Source: DATFDN01 sp963756495 | GTDB taxonomy: Bacteria > Pseudomonadota > Alphaproteobacteria > Acetobacterales > Acetobacteraceae | Assembly: GCA_963756495.1 (NCBI GenBank) | Contig: CAVWNS010000014.1 | Coordinates: forward strand, 310,001 to 374,000 | Length of the DNA: 64,000 nucleotides | Reading direction: 5' to 3' | Shown here: one piece after another, positions 37,666-47,213 of the stretch | Layout of the letters: each line of letters begins with the position of its first letter | How positions within the stretch are numbered: position 1 is the first letter of the stretch | Program-made: the position numbers and the translations under genes | The notes under the pieces: model-generated | Told to the model about the DNA's origin: nothing | Seen by the model: only the letters and a program-made list of their open reading frames with translations | Database searches by the model: none

Positions 37666-40137
37666 ATGACCGACATAGAGGCGCGCGTGCGGCCGAGTTG
37701 GCGGCGTTGGATGCTGGGCTGGATGCTGGCCGGCCTGCTCGCGATCGGTCCTGCCGCGCCTGCCGTGGCCCAGGCGGCCAATCCGCCCACGCCCGATGCC
37801 CCTGGTTCCGTTGCGCCCGCAACGGCGTCGTGGCCGCACAGCCTGAGCGTGGATGGTGCCGCCGTGGTGGTCTACCAGCCGCAGGCGATTTCCTGGCCGG
37901 ATCATGGCACGCTCACCGCCCGCGCGGCCGTCGCGATCACCCCGGCCGGGGCCAAGACGCCGATCCTCGGGACGGTCGAGATCGCCCTGGCCACCCGCAC
38001 CGACATGGCGACCCGCTCGGTGTTCCTGTCCTCCCCGTCGCTGGTCGCCTCGCACTTCCCGACCCTCGATACTGCGCGCGCGGCACAGTTCGAAGCGAAG
38101 ATCCCCGACGCGCTGGCCCGGATGCAGACCGCGCCGGTACCGCTCGATTCGTTGCTTCTAAGCCTGGACGCCCCGGCCCAGCCGTCCGTGCCGGTCAAGA
38201 ACGATCCGCCGACGATCTTCCACAGCCAACGCCCGGCCAGCCTGCTGGTGTTCGACGGGCAGCCGGTCCTCGCGCCGATCGGCAAGACCGGACTTTCCGT
38301 CGCGGTCAACGCGAATTGGGAGGTGGTCGTCGCGGGCAAGACCTGGTTCATGCTCAATAACGGGCTCTGGTTGTCGGCCCTAGCCGCGACCGGCCCCTAT
38401 ACGGCGGTGAGCAAGCTGCCGGCCGCCTTCAGCGCCATCCCGAACGATCCCAATTTCAGCGAATTGCGCAAGAACGTTCCGGCGCATCCGCCGAAATCCG
38501 CCGCCGACGTGCCGACCATCTTCGTCAGCACCAGCCCGGCGGAGATCATCGTTACGGTCGGGCCGCCGCGCTTCGTCCCGATTGCCGGCAGCCCGGTGCA
38601 GTACGCCGTCAACACCGAAGCCGACCTGTTCCGCGATACGGCGAACGGGCAGGTCTACTATCTGGTCTCGGGCCGGTGGTTCGCCGCGCCGGGCCTGAGC
38701 GGGCCCTGGCGCTTCGCCACCGACGACCTGCCGCCGGAGTTCGCCATGATCCCGCCGGAGAGCCAGCGCGGGCGGGTTCTGACGGCGGTTCCGGGCACGG
38801 CGCAGGCGCAGGCCGCGGTGTTGGCGGCGCAGATCCCCGTGCAGGCGACCCTGAGCAGGGCAAAGGCGCGGTTGCATGTGGACTACGCCGGCCCGCCGCA
38901 ATTCGCCCCGATTCCCGGAACGCCCCTCGCCTATGCGGTGAACACGAGCTTCCAAGTGCTGAGGGTCGGCAGCGAATACTACGCCGTCTACCAGGGCGCG
39001 TGGTTCGTCTCGGCCGCGCCCACCGGCCCCTGGGTGCTGGCCGCCAGCGTGCCACCGGAGGTGTACACGATCCCGCCGAGCAGCCCGCTCTATCCGGTGA
39101 CGTACGTGAAGGTCTATGCGGCGACGCCGACGGCCGTGACCTATGGCTACACCGCCGGCTACGCGCTGGGGTTCGTCAGCGCCGGCGTGCTGGTCTACGG
39201 GTCGGGGTACTATTATCCGCCGGTGGTCGTGGCCGGTACGGTGCCGGCCTATTTCCCGTATCCGCACACTTATACGGGGAATGTCTGGTACAATTCCGCC
39301 AGCGGCGCCTGGGCGCGGGGCGGAACGGTCTACGGGCCGTACGGCGGCGCGGCGACAGGCGGAACGTACTACAATCCGTCCAACGGGGCCTATGCGCGCG
39401 GCGGCGCCGTCTATGGCCCGTATGGCGGCGCCAGCGCCTGGTCGGCCTACAACCCGAGCACCGGGGCCTACGCCCATGGCAGCGCGACCTGGAACGGCAG
39501 TAGCGGCACCGCCTACGCCAGCGGCTACAACCCGCGCACTGGGGTGTCGGCCTCCACCACGCAGAACGCCAACGCCTATCAGCGCTGGGGATCGAGCGTG
39601 ATCAGCGGCCCCAACCAGACCGTGAACACCGCGAGCGGCAGCAACGCGCGCGGCTCGGCCGGCGGGTTCACCTCCACCACCGGGGCGGCCGGCGCGGGCT
39701 ATCACGGCGTGAACGGCAACAACGCCGGGGTGGTGAGGGGCGCGAACGGCAACGTCTACGCCGGCCGCGACGGCAATGTGTACCAGCACAGCTCCAGCGG
39801 CTGGTCGCAATGGAGCAACGGGGGATGGCAGCCGGCGCAGACGCCATCGAACGCATCGACCCGGACGCAGGGCAGCCAGAGCCGCAACCAGACAAGTAGC
39901 GTCGACGCCGCCCAGACCCAGTATCGGAGCCAGTCCTCGGGCCGCACCGCGAGCACGCAGGGCGCGACCGGGGCGCAGATGACCGGGGCGCCGATGAGCA
40001 GTGCCAGCTACGACCAGCTGCAACGCGATCAGCAGGCGCGCACCGCCGGCGCCCAGCAATGGGGCCAAGGCGGCGGCGGTGGTCGGTTCGGCGGTGGTCG
40101 GTTCGGCGGATCGGGAGGCGGGCGGTTCCGGCGATGA
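37666..40137 (+). CDS. large secreted protein with three repeated domains and a Gly/Ser/Tyr-rich tail
   Basis: An 823-residue exported protein; the signal peptide MLGWMLAGLLAIGPAAPAVAQA ends near residue 37. Three similar modules follow (about 165-260, 275-380 and 390-480), each with a proline-started strand, FxPI-G-(S/T)-xLxYAVN, YYxVxxGxWFxA, and GPW. After VTYGYTAGYALGFVSAGVLVY come repeats of ARGGTVYGPYGGA type and a Ser/Gln/Gly-rich end finishing GGGRFGGSGGGRFRR. Similar long proteins are common in acetic acid and beta-proteobacteria as hypothetical proteins. No enzyme motif is seen. A cell-envelope or surface role is a guess. ATG 37666 is preferred over ATG 37624 because the signal peptide is then shorter. 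Confidence 0.8.
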   Translation: MTDIEARVRPSWRRWMLGWMLAGLLAIGPAAPAVAQAANPPTPDAPGSVAPATASWPHSLSVDGAAVVVYQPQAISWPDHGTLTARAAVAITPAGAKTPILGTVEIALATRTDMATRSVFLSSPSLVASHFPTLDTARAAQFEAKIPDALARMQTAPVPLDSLLLSLDAPAQPSVPVKNDPPTIFHSQRPASLLVFDGQPVLAPIGKTGLSVAVNANWEVVVAGKTWFMLNNGLWLSALAATGPYTAVSKLPAAFSAIPNDPNFSELRKNVPAHPPKSAADVPTIFVSTSPAEIIVTVGPPRFVPIAGSPVQYAVNTEADLFRDTANGQVYYLVSGRWFAAPGLSGPWRFATDDLPPEFAMIPPESQRGRVLTAVPGTAQAQAAVLAAQIPVQATLSRAKARLHVDYAGPPQFAPIPGTPLAYAVNTSFQVLRVGSEYYAVYQGAWFVSAAPTGPWVLAASVPPEVYTIPPSSPLYPVTYVKVYAATPTAVTYGYTAGYALGFVSAGVLVYGSGYYYPPVVVAGTVPAYFPYPHTYTGNVWYNSASGAWARGGTVYGPYGGAATGGTYYNPSNGAYARGGAVYGPYGGASAWSAYNPSTGAYAHGSATWNGSSGTAYASGYNPRTGVSASTTQNANAYQRWGSSVISGPNQTVNTASGSNARGSAGGFTSTTGAAGAGYHGVNGNNAGVVRGANGNVYAGRDGNVYQHSSSGWSQWSNGGWQPAQTPSNASTRTQGSQSRNQTSSVDAAQTQYRSQSSGRTASTQGATGAQMTGAPMSSASYDQLQRDQQARTAGAQQWGQGGGGGRFGGGRFGGSGGGRFRR

Positions 40138-40212
40138 CCGGACTGCCGCCGGCTTGCCAAGGACCAGCACCGCGGATGCGGTCGCGAATACGACAGACCT
40201 GGGAGTAACAGC

Positions 40213-40671
40213 ATGAGGGCATTGAAAGCGGCGATCCTGCTCACACTGTTCGGCCTCGGCTCGGCCGCCGCACAGCAGCCGACCGCATCGCAGACCGCCG
40301 CCATCCGCCAGTACTGCGCGAGCGACTTCCGGGCGCACTGCGCCAGCGTGCCGACGGGCGGCAAGACGGCGCTGGCCTGCCTGCAACAGAACGCTTCCAG
40401 CCTCTCGGCGTCATGCCAGCAGGCGGTCGCCGCCGTGAGCGGCGGTTCGAGTTCGCCGATGCCCGCAACAGCCCCGCCCCCGATGCAGCAACCCCCGATG
40501 TCGCCGCGCCAGAAGGCCGCCATGATGCGTCAAGCCTGCGGGACCGACTACCGGCAATTCTGCACCGGCATCCGTCCGGGCGGCGGCGCCGCGCTCGGCT
40601 GCCTGGAGTCGCATGCGCCCTCGCTCTCCTCACAATGCCGGGGCGTGCTGGCATCGGCCAGGGGCGGTTAG
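40213..40671 (+). CDS. secreted cysteine-rich repeat protein
   Basis: A 152-residue exported protein: signal peptide MRALKAAILLTLFGLGSAAAQ, then two copies of a cysteine-rich module. Each module has the order YC/AC, D(F/Y)R, H/FC, GG, L.CL, L...C (about residues 33-70 and 107-146), with a Pro/Met-rich linker (PMPATAPPPMQQPPMS). It resembles the Golgi/FGF-receptor-like Cys-rich repeat found in bacterial secreted proteins, whose function is unknown. It lies between the large secreted protein and the RND operon, 75 bp after the former. Confidence 0.78.
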   Translation: MRALKAAILLTLFGLGSAAAQQPTASQTAAIRQYCASDFRAHCASVPTGGKTALACLQQNASSLSASCQQAVAAVSGGSSSPMPATAPPPMQQPPMSPRQKAAMMRQACGTDYRQFCTGIRPGGGAALGCLESHAPSLSSQCRGVLASARGG

Positions 40672-40713
40672 GGTGCCGGCTCGCGAGGGCGGCTGAGCAC
40701 GGATGGCTGCGCC

Positions 40714-41895
40714 ATGAACCGCGCCCTGTCGCGGCCGAGATTGTGGGCGGCTGCCGCCCTGCTGGCCGGCGCGCTGCCGCTGCTGGCGGGATGCGACAAA
40801 AAGCAGAACGCCTACGTCCCGCCGCCCCCGTCGCGGGTGGACGTGGCGCGGCCGGTGCAGCAGGAGGTCACACCGACCCTGGATGCCACCGGCAACACGG
40901 TCGCCTACAACCAGATCGATCTGGTTGCGCGCGTGCAGGGATTTTTGCAGGAGATCGACTATCGCGACGGCGACGTCGCGAAAAGCGGCCAGACGCTGTT
41001 CGTGATCGAGCCGGCGCCCTACCAGGCCAAATTCCAGCAGGCGCAGGCAACGCTCGCGGCGACCCAGGCGCAGTTCACGCAGGCCGACGCGGAGTACAAC
41101 CGCCAGCTCACGCTCGGCCACACCAACGTCGCCTCGCAGTCCGCCGTGGACCAGGCGCGCGCCGCCCGCGACGCCGATCACGCCAACCTGCTGAACCAGC
41201 AGGCCGGCGTGACGCTTGCCGGCATCAACCTTGGCTACACCCACGTCACCGCGCCGTTCGACGGGCTGGTCACCGCGCACCAAGCCTCCGTCGGCGACCT
41301 GGTGGGGGTCACCGGCCCGACCAAGCTCGCCAGCATCGTGCAGCTCAATCCGATCTACGTAACGTTCAGCGTGAACGAGCAGGACGTGCTGCGCATCCGC
41401 GCCGCTCTCGCCCAGCGCGGCTTGACCGTGGCCGAACTCGGCGCGATTCCGGTCGAGATCGGGCTGATGAATGAGCAGGGCTATCCGCACCGCGGCAAGA
41501 TCGACTACATCGAGCCTGCGGTCGATCCGTCCACCGGCACACTGATGGTGCGCGGCATCTTCGCGAACGCCGACTATGCGCTGCTGCCCGGCCTGTTCGT
41601 GCGGGTGCGCGTGCCGCTGTCGGCGCAGCGGCAGAATGCGCTGCTGGTGCCGGACGCGGCGCTGGGTACCGATCAGGCGGGCCGGTACCTACTGGTGGTT
41701 AACGAACAAGACGTGGTGGAGCAGCGCAGCGTGCAGGTCGGCGCGGCCGAGGGCGCGCTGCGCGTCGTCACAAGCGGCCTCGGTCCCCAGGATCGGGTCG
41801 TGATCGGCGGCATCCAACGTGCCATTCCCGGCGCGAAGGTGGCGCCGCAGACGGCATCGATCCCCGCCACCACCGGCGCGTCGCGGAAATCCTGA
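40714..41895 (+). CDS. RND efflux periplasmic adaptor (membrane fusion protein) lipoprotein
   Basis: AcrA/MexA-type adaptor of 393 residues. The signal ends in the lipobox LLAGC, so the protein is lipid-anchored. A lipoyl-like segment (VDVARPVQQEVTPTLDATGN, then QIDLVARVQGFLQEIDYRDGDVAKSGQ), a helical hairpin (ATLAATQAQFTQADAEYNRQL), and a beta-barrel domain (LGYTHVTAPFDGLVTAHQASVG) are in the usual order. It is 28 bp before the RND pump gene. No TolC-like outer-membrane gene follows, so a shared one must serve. Confidence 0.92.
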   Translation: MNRALSRPRLWAAAALLAGALPLLAGCDKKQNAYVPPPPSRVDVARPVQQEVTPTLDATGNTVAYNQIDLVARVQGFLQEIDYRDGDVAKSGQTLFVIEPAPYQAKFQQAQATLAATQAQFTQADAEYNRQLTLGHTNVASQSAVDQARAARDADHANLLNQQAGVTLAGINLGYTHVTAPFDGLVTAHQASVGDLVGVTGPTKLASIVQLNPIYVTFSVNEQDVLRIRAALAQRGLTVAELGAIPVEIGLMNEQGYPHRGKIDYIEPAVDPSTGTLMVRGIFANADYALLPGLFVRVRVPLSAQRQNALLVPDAALGTDQAGRYLLVVNEQDVVEQRSVQVGAAEGALRVVTSGLGPQDRVVIGGIQRAIPGAKVAPQTASIPATTGASRKS

Positions 41896-41923
41896 TGGGT
41901 ATCGCGATAAGGCGAGGTCGCCC

Positions 41924-44900
41924 ATGATCTCGAAGTTCTTCATCGACCGCCCGGTCCTGTCCAACGTGCTCGCCATCGTCATCGTCCTGATGGGGGCCGT
42001 GGCGCTGTTCACGCTGCCTGTGTCGCAATACCCGAACGTGGTGCCGCCCACGGTGCAGGTCACCACGCGCTATCCGGGCGCCAGCGCCGAGACGGTGATG
42101 AACACCGTCGCCCTGCCGATCGAGCAGCAGGTGAACGGCGTGCAGCACATGCTCTACATGCAGTCCACCAGCGCCGACGACGGCACCTACGTGCTGACGG
42201 TGACCTTCGACATCGGAACCGATCTCAACAACGCGCAGGTGCTGGTGCAGAACCGCGTCTCCAGCGCGCTGGCCTCGCTGCCGCAGCCGGTGCAGGCGCA
42301 AGGCGTCACGGTGCAGCAGAAATCGACGGCCATTCTGCAAATCGTGACGCTCACCGCACCGGACGGCCGCTACGACAGCCTGTTCCTGAGCAACTACGCG
42401 ACGATCAATCTGCTGAGCGAACTGGCGCGCATTCCTGGCGTCGGCAACGTCAACGTGTTCGGCGTCGGCCAGTACTCGATGCGCATCTGGCTCGACCCGG
42501 AGAAGCTGAACGCGCTCGGGCTGACGCCGCAGGACGTGGTGGGGGTGGTCCAGCAGCAGAGCCAGCAGGTCACCGCCGGGCAAGTGGGCGCTCCACCAGC
42601 GCCGGCCGGGCAGGACTTCCAGTACACGGTGAACGTGCACGGCCGGCTGACCGATCCGGCGCAGTTCGGCGACATCGTGGTCAAATCGGCCAACGGCCGG
42701 ACCATCCGGGTGAAGGACATCGCCCGGGTCGAATTGGGCGCGCAGACCTACTCCCAGATGTTCCGTCTGAATGGCCAGCCGGCGGCAGGCATGGCGATCT
42801 TCCAATCGCCCGATGCCAACGCGCTCAACGTGGCGCAACGGGTGCGGGCGAGGATGACGGACCTGGCGCGCAGCTTCCCGCAAGGGCTCGACTTCGCCAT
42901 CCCATTCGACACCACCGGCTTCGTGAGGGCATCGATCAACGAAGTCTACAAGACGCTGATCGAGGCGGCGGTGCTGGTCCTGCTCGTCATCCTGGTGTTT
43001 CTCCAGGATTGGCGCGCCATGCTGGTCCCCGCCACCACGGTGCCGGTGACCATCATCGGCGCCTTCGCCGCTATGGCCGCGCTGGGCTTCAGCGTGAACC
43101 TCTTCACCCTGTTCGCCATCATACTGGCTATCGGCATCGTCGTGGACGACGCGATCATCGTCGTGGAGGGCGCGTCGCTCCATATGGAGCGCGGGCTCTC
43201 CGCGCGCGACGCCGCGATCGAGGCCATGCGCGACCTGTTCGGCCCGATCATCGGCATCACGCTGGTGCTGATGGCGGTGTTCGTTCCGGCCGCTTTCCTG
43301 CCCGGGCTGACCGGGCGCATGTATGCGCAGTTTGCCCTGGTGATCGCCGCGACGGCGCTGATCAGCGCGGTCAATGCCGCCACGCTGAAGCCCACGCAAT
43401 GCGCGCTGTGGCTGCGCCCGCCGGTTCCTCCGGACCGACGGAACGCCTTCCATCGCGGCTTCTACCGCCTGTATGACCCGACGGAGCGGGCCTATGCGCG
43501 GCTGGTGGGGCGCATGACGCGCCGAGGCGGGCTGATGGTGCTCGTTGCGCTGGCCATCGCCGGGCTCGGCATCTGGGGCGTCGCCCGTCTGCCGACGGCC
43601 TTCATCCCGGTCGAGGATCAGGGTTACCTCGTGATCGGCGTGCAGTTGCCGGACGGCGCCTCGGTCGAGCGCACGCAGCGGGCGCTGGACGCGGCGGGCG
43701 CGATCGCGCGCGGCACGCCGGGCGTGGCCCAGGTGATCGAGATTGCCGGCTTCTCGGTGCTGGACGGCAACGCCTCGCTGTCCAGCGCCGGCGTAGCCTA
43801 TGTGGTGCTGAAGGACTGGAGCGAGCGGAGCGCGGCGAAGGGTAGCGACCTGCGTTCGCTCTACACGGGTTTGCAAGGGCGGCTCGACACGCTGCCCGAC
43901 GCGATCGGCTTCGTGCTGGTGCCGCCACCGATCCAGGGCATCGGCAACGCCAACGGGTTCACCATGCAGGTGGAGCTGCGCGACGGCAGCTTCGACTACG
44001 ACAAGCTGCAACGCATCACCGGCGCCATCGTCGCCGATGCCGCCAGCCAGAGCAGTCTGCAACGGCTCAATACCTCGTTTCGCGCCAACGTGCCGCAGCT
44101 TCGGGTGGCGGTGGATCGGATGAAGGCAGAGACGCTGCACGTGTCGGTGGGCGACGTGTTCGCCGCGCTGGCCGGCTACGTGGGCTCCAGCTACGTCAAC
44201 CAGTTCAACGAATTCGGCCGCACGTTCCAGGTGTACGTGCAGGCCGACAGCCGCTTCCGCCTGCGCCCCACCGACATCGAGAAGCTCAGCGTCCGCACCC
44301 AGGACGGCAAGATGGTCCCGCTCGGCGCGCTGGTGCAGGTCAGCCCGATGGTCGGACCGGCGCTGGTCAGCCTGTACAATCTTTATCCGACGGCGACCAT
44401 CCTGGGGGCTCCGGCCACCGGATTCAGCTCCGGCCAGGCACTGTCGCTGATGGAGCAGATCGCCGCCCGCACGCTGCCGCCGGGCGCCGGCTTCCAGTGG
44501 ACCGCCCTGTCGTATCAGGAAAAGGCTGTGGGCGGGCAGATTTACATCGTCTTCGGGCTCGCGATGCTGCTGGTCTATCTGTGCTTGGCCGGGCAGTACG
44601 AGAGCTGGATCGCGCCGCTGGCGGTGATCCTGGCGGTGCCGCTGGCACTGGTCGGGCCGGCGCTGGCATTGGGCGTGCTGGGGGTGGCGAACAACCTCTA
44701 CACGCAGATCGGCTTGGTGCTGCTGATCGCGCTCGCCGCCAAGAACGCGATCCTGATCGTCGAGGTCGCGCGCGAGCAGCGCATCCGCGATGGCGTGCCG
44801 ATCCTGGACGCGGCGGTGATCGCGGCGCGCACGCGCTTCCGCCCGATCCTGATGACCTCGTTCGCCTTCATCCTCGGCATGGTCCCGCTGGTCACCGCAA

Positions 44901-45073
44901 CCGGCGCCGGCGCGTCGGCGCGCGCCTCGCTCGGACTCAGCGTGTTCAGCGGCATGATCGCGTCCACGTGCCTGGCCGTGCTGTTCGTGCCGTCGTTCTT
45001 CGTAGTCCTGCAACGGATGGAGGAACGGCTGAACGCCCGGAAGGCGCGAGCGCCGGTTCACGGCACGAGATAG
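41924..45073 (+). CDS. RND multidrug efflux pump, HAE1 family
   Basis: Inner-membrane proton-driven pump of 1049 residues, twelve helices with two large periplasmic loops. The start MISKFFIDRPVLSNVLAIVI is typical. FTLPVSQYPNVVPPTVQVTT and PGASAETV mark the porter domain, and the helix-4 proton relay is seen in GIVVDDAIIVVE with adjacent Asp. Helix 10 shows the conserved Lys (LIALAAKNAILIVEVA). The order adaptor, then pump, then lipoprotein suggests one operon. Substrates are not deducible. Confidence 0.95.
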   Translation: MISKFFIDRPVLSNVLAIVIVLMGAVALFTLPVSQYPNVVPPTVQVTTRYPGASAETVMNTVALPIEQQVNGVQHMLYMQSTSADDGTYVLTVTFDIGTDLNNAQVLVQNRVSSALASLPQPVQAQGVTVQQKSTAILQIVTLTAPDGRYDSLFLSNYATINLLSELARIPGVGNVNVFGVGQYSMRIWLDPEKLNALGLTPQDVVGVVQQQSQQVTAGQVGAPPAPAGQDFQYTVNVHGRLTDPAQFGDIVVKSANGRTIRVKDIARVELGAQTYSQMFRLNGQPAAGMAIFQSPDANALNVAQRVRARMTDLARSFPQGLDFAIPFDTTGFVRASINEVYKTLIEAAVLVLLVILVFLQDWRAMLVPATTVPVTIIGAFAAMAALGFSVNLFTLFAIILAIGIVVDDAIIVVEGASLHMERGLSARDAAIEAMRDLFGPIIGITLVLMAVFVPAAFLPGLTGRMYAQFALVIAATALISAVNAATLKPTQCALWLRPPVPPDRRNAFHRGFYRLYDPTERAYARLVGRMTRRGGLMVLVALAIAGLGIWGVARLPTAFIPVEDQGYLVIGVQLPDGASVERTQRALDAAGAIARGTPGVAQVIEIAGFSVLDGNASLSSAGVAYVVLKDWSERSAAKGSDLRSLYTGLQGRLDTLPDAIGFVLVPPPIQGIGNANGFTMQVELRDGSFDYDKLQRITGAIVADAASQSSLQRLNTSFRANVPQLRVAVDRMKAETLHVSVGDVFAALAGYVGSSYVNQFNEFGRTFQVYVQADSRFRLRPTDIEKLSVRTQDGKMVPLGALVQVSPMVGPALVSLYNLYPTATILGAPATGFSSGQALSLMEQIAARTLPPGAGFQWTALSYQEKAVGGQIYIVFGLAMLLVYLCLAGQYESWIAPLAVILAVPLALVGPALALGVLGVANNLYTQIGLVLLIALAAKNAILIVEVAREQRIRDGVPILDAAVIAARTRFRPILMTSFAFILGMVPLVTATGAGASARASLGLSVFSGMIASTCLAVLFVPSFFVVLQRMEERLNARKARAPVHGTR

Positions 45074-45101
45074 CCACCGCCAGCAACACGGGAGTCCGCC
45101 G

Positions 45102-45851
45102 ATGAGGCACACACACCTTCGCGCCCCCGGCGCTGCCCGCACCGGCGCAGCGCTTCTGGCGGTGCTGGTCGCGTCCTGCTCCGCGCCACGCATGCAGACG
45201 GTGCAGGCCTATGCCGGGCCGCCGCTTTCGCCGCCCGCGCATGTGGTCGTGTATGACTTCACCGTGTCGGCCGATCAGGTGAAGCTTGACCAGGCGGTCG
45301 GCGCCCGCGTGCAGCGCGCCGCCAGCGGCGTGCCGCTCGGCGTCGCGGAGCAGGAAGCGGCGCAGGGGACGCAGGGCGCGCTGGCCGACGAGCTCAGTCG
45401 CAGGCTGCTTTCCTTTGGCCTGCCGGTGGAACGCCTGCCGGCCGGAACGACGCTTCCGCCCAACACCATCCTTGTGCAAGGGCAGATCGACGCGATCAAT
45501 CAAGGCAATCGCGCCCGTCGCGTGGTGGTCGGCTTCGGTGCCGGCAAGAGCAGCATCAGCGCCGACGCGCAGCTGTACGAGGTGATCGATCCTGCGGCAC
45601 CGCGCTTCCTTCAGGCGTTCCATGGCAGTTCCGACAGCGGCCACATGCCCGGTGCCGCCGGAACCATGGGCGCCGGCGCGGTGGCAGGGCGCGTGGAGAC
45701 CTCGGCTGCCATGAGCGGGGCGATGCACGCCGGGAGCGAGATGCGCCGCGGCGGTGATGCCAACGCCACGCGCCTGGCCGATGCGCTTGCCAAACAGATC
45801 GGCGCGTTCGCGGTCGTCCAGGGCTGGATCGCACCGACGGCAGTTCAGTAA
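45102..45851 (+). CDS. DUF4410 domain lipoprotein
   Basis: A 249-residue lipoprotein: signal ALLAVLVASC with Cys at about residue 26. The DUF4410 blocks are HVVVYDFTVSADQVKLDQAV, ADELSRRLLSFGLPVERLP, ILVQGQIDAINQGNRARRVVVGFGAGKSSI, and QLYEV. The function is unknown; members are often near secretion or efflux genes. It begins 28 bp after the pump gene. The C-terminal part has a Gly/Ala/Met-rich stretch (PGAAGTMGAGAVAG). Confidence 0.85.
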   Translation: MRHTHLRAPGAARTGAALLAVLVASCSAPRMQTVQAYAGPPLSPPAHVVVYDFTVSADQVKLDQAVGARVQRAASGVPLGVAEQEAAQGTQGALADELSRRLLSFGLPVERLPAGTTLPPNTILVQGQIDAINQGNRARRVVVGFGAGKSSISADAQLYEVIDPAAPRFLQAFHGSSDSGHMPGAAGTMGAGAVAGRVETSAAMSGAMHAGSEMRRGGDANATRLADALAKQIGAFAVVQGWIAPTAVQ

Positions 45852-45946
45852 GGACGGCACGCGTCGAACGGCCGGAAGTTCGGCCGTCGGAGTATCGGTT
45901 CCGCAGCGGGCGGGTGCCGTGCCGATCGCTGCCTCCGGCCCGCCGA

Positions 45947-46598
45947 CTACGGGAGGCCCAGCGCCCGCGGCCCGGCCGCCCGCACGCCCACGATGACCAG
46001 CAGCACCGCCAGCGTATGCACTGCCAGATCCGCCGCGCTCGCATCATACGGATGCACCAGCCACAGCAATGACGCCGCCGAGGCCGCCGCCGCCAGCCCG
46101 CCCATCCCCGATACCAGCCCCGGCCGCAGCGGCCGCGCCCGACGCACCATCAGCAGCAGCACCAGCGAGAGCGGCAGCGAGAAGCCGATGATGAAGGGCA
46201 GGCAGTCGTCCATCGCCATGCCCAGGGTCGCCGCATGCATTCCCGGCACCACGGCGGCGCGCAGGCAGCCCATCCCGCTCGCCCCCAACCACAACCCGAG
46301 GCCGGGCAGGGGCAGCAACGCCCAGGACCAACTCCGGTCCGGCAGGCTGAGCTGGAAGCAGGCGAGTGCCGCGAGGACCGCGGTGAGTACCCGAGCCCGC
46401 AACTGCCAGCCACATGTCCGGAAAGGCCGCCAGCCGGTTTGCGACCGAAGACAGGTCCGCCCGCAGCGCCACCACTACGCCCAGCCCTGCCACCCAACCG
46501 AGCCAGCACGAGGCCCGCACCAGCGGCGGCCGCAGGCGATGCACGGGCCGCAGGTCGGTCGCGAGCCGGTCGATCAGTTGATCGGTGTCCTGCACCAT
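45947..46598 (-). pseudogene. nrsF: NrsF-family (DUF1109) anti-sigma factor, one frameshift
   Basis: Six-helix inner-membrane protein that holds its cognate ECF sigma factor. The N-terminal cytoplasmic part MVQDTDQLIDRLATDLRPVH and the first helices (SCWLGWVAGLGVVVALRADL) are in one frame. Near 46400 a slip leads to ARVLTAVLAALACFQL, the cysteine-bearing segment GASGMGCLRAAVVPGMHAAT, and the last helices in the other frame. NrsF proteins use conserved periplasmic cysteines, which fits the Cys seen. It directly follows the sigma gene (stop at 46602, start at 46598). Confidence 0.8.
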
Positions 46599-46601
46599 CC
46601 G

Positions 46602-47159
46602 TCAGGCCTTCCGCAAAGTACGGCGCAGCGCGAGCAGGCCGCGATGGACGTTCACCTTCACGGCGATCGCGGACTGCCCGCTGCGGGCCGCCGCCTCCGC
46701 CACCGACAACTCGTCCAGCTTTACCAGCCGAAGCGCCTCGCGCTGCTTGGGCGGCAGTTCGTCGATGGCGTGGCGCAGCCAGGCCCGCAACGCGGCGACC
46801 TCCTCAGGCCTGTTCGCCGTCGGGTCGGCCAACGCTTCCAATAGATCCGTCGCCGGCGTCTCCCAGGCGCGCAGCCGCACCTCGCGCCTGCGCGCATCGA
46901 TCGCCCGCCGGTTGGCGATCGCCGCCAGCCAGGGCAGGAACGGCCGTGCTGGATCGTAGGTGTGGCGGATGCGGTGCAGGGTCAGCAGCACATCCTGCAC
47001 CACGTCCTCGATCTGCTCGCCCGGCACGCGCCGGCGTGCCAGCACGCGCAGGAACGCCACGATCTCGTGAAGCAGCCGCGCGTATGCGGTGCTGTCGCCG
47101 TCCTGCGATGCCGCCATCAGCACGGACCAGGTTCGGTCGCCCTCGGCCCGATCCGCCAC
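46602..47159 (-). CDS. sigF: ECF RNA polymerase sigma factor (sigmaF/NrsF-type)
   Basis: A 185-residue extracytoplasmic-function sigma factor. Region 2 is IEDVVQDVLLTLHRIRHTYDPARPFLPWLAAIANRRAID. Region 4 is LPPKQREALRLVKLDELSVAEAAARSGQSAIAVKVNVHRGLLALRR, with its helix-turn-helix. The NrsF-type anti-sigma gene lies directly downstream, and the pair is divergent from an operon with a matching promoter at 47189-47213. In Caulobacter the sigmaF-NrsF pair answers heavy-metal stress; the signal here is inferred by analogy. Confidence 0.9.
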   Translation of the reverse strand: MADRAEGDRTWSVLMAASQDGDSTAYARLLHEIVAFLRVLARRRVPGEQIEDVVQDVLLTLHRIRHTYDPARPFLPWLAAIANRRAIDARRREVRLRAWETPATDLLEALADPTANRPEEVAALRAWLRHAIDELPPKQREALRLVKLDELSVAEAAARSGQSAIAVKVNVHRGLLALRRTLRKA

Positions 47160-47188
47160 CTGAATTCCCTCTCACGACACCCCGCGCC

Positions 47189-47213
47189 GTAACCTTCCGC
47201 AATTTCCAGCGAA
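47189..47213 (+). promoter_or_regulatory. candidate ECF sigmaF-type promoter
   Basis: GTAACC (47189-47194), 15 bp, then CGAA (47210-47213), 66 bp before the first gene of the downstream operon. As I recall, the Caulobacter sigmaF consensus is GTAACC, about 16 bp, CGAA. The sigma gene itself lies on the other side of the same 119-bp spacer. I see no matching element facing the sigma gene, so autoregulation is not supported. Confidence 0.55.

Noticed and set aside
41768..45193. A 1141-codon open frame on the minus strand
   Set aside because: Antisense shadow of the RND pump gene. The translation is His/Arg/Gln-rich with no family features, while the plus-strand frame shows conserved RND motifs.
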